A stretch of DNA of 32,435 nucleotides, from contig CAJUJR010000023.1 of assembly GCA_910586605.1 (NCBI GenBank), forward strand, positions 1 through 32,435, given 5' to 3'. The notes beneath the pieces are model-generated. The model did no database searches, was not told the origin of the DNA, and saw only the letters and a program-made list of their open reading frames with translations. Source of the DNA: an uncultured Lachnospiraceae bacterium. Lineage in GTDB: Bacteria > Bacillota > Clostridia > Lachnospirales > Lachnospiraceae. A program made the position numbers and the translations under genes. Shown here one piece after another: positions 32,383-32,435 of the stretch. Every line of letters starts with the position of its first letter. Within the stretch, counting starts at the first letter, position 1.

Positions 32383-32435
32383 GTTACTATTCACAGCCAA
32401 TCGTAGCCAAATTTAAGGAAATAAAAAATATCTTC
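32383..32435. repeat. 53-nt intergenic repeat, copy of 10119-10171 (reaches window end)
   Basis: Gap-free match to 10119-10171 with the first 24 bases and last 15 bases identical. It runs to the last base, so the true right boundary is not visible. Confidence 0.8.

Noticed and set aside
1..32435. CRISPR array, tRNA or rRNA genes
   Set aside because: No regularly spaced repeats of 25-40 bp and no tRNA-like or rRNA segments were seen on reading through the window.

Overview
The window looks like chromosome of a gut-type Lachnospiraceae (Clostridia). The basis is the gene order rho - rpmE - DUF1385 - prmC - prfA, a Feo cluster ending in a tiny Cys-rich membrane protein, Firmicutes-type AGGAGG ribosome binding sites, a Tyr T-box, and Lachnospiraceae-style DUF4364 and DUF6145-like proteins. 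Genus is not decided. No rRNA, tRNA, CRISPR array or intact mobile element was seen.

Layout. 1-500 is a scar of a mobile element: a frameshifted tnpV remnant and a palindrome. 509-1809 (-) is an SPFH membrane protein plus ribbon-helix-helix protein operon, with a tandem palindrome at its predicted start site. 2151-3851 (+) is a chemoreceptor whose 5' leader carries a 94-nt hairpin element. 3848-6901 (-) is an iron(II) uptake operon (feoA, feoA, feoB, Cys-rich protein) with a DtxR-like box on its promoter. 7085-9964 (-) is a TrpX-type ABC importer. 10242-12243 (+) holds a DNA-binding-domain-only AraC protein and a PutP-type sodium symporter. 12341-14816 (-) is decayed: a collapsed Uma2 gene, an MraY-like paralogue, and an exported protein broken by two one-base frameshifts.

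15028-19175 (-) is a housekeeping operon (argF, birA, DUF6145-like, coaX, dusB). 19318-20687 (-) is an NfeD/SPFH pair. 20805-27638 (-) holds rho, rpmE, DUF1385, prmC, prfA, a hypothetical membrane protein and a SpoU rRNA methyltransferase. 28112-30754 (+) is malic enzyme, a TIGR01212 radical SAM protein and DUF4364. 30747-31970 (-) is tyrS under a Tyr T-box.

The most unusual layer is not coding. A 9-mer, GTTACTATT, occurs six times on the two strands, always between genes: as the ends of the 94-nt hairpin, at the start of a 53-nt repeat present near 10.1 kb and at the window end, in a palindrome at the rho start site, and in a terminator loop. A separate exact 20-bp repeat links 488-507 to 32362-32381 in inverted orientation. 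Together these suggest a family of small dispersed intergenic elements, some transcribed in 5' leaders. Most promoters given below have -35 and -10 boxes 17 bp apart; all are read by eye and none is experimentally mapped.
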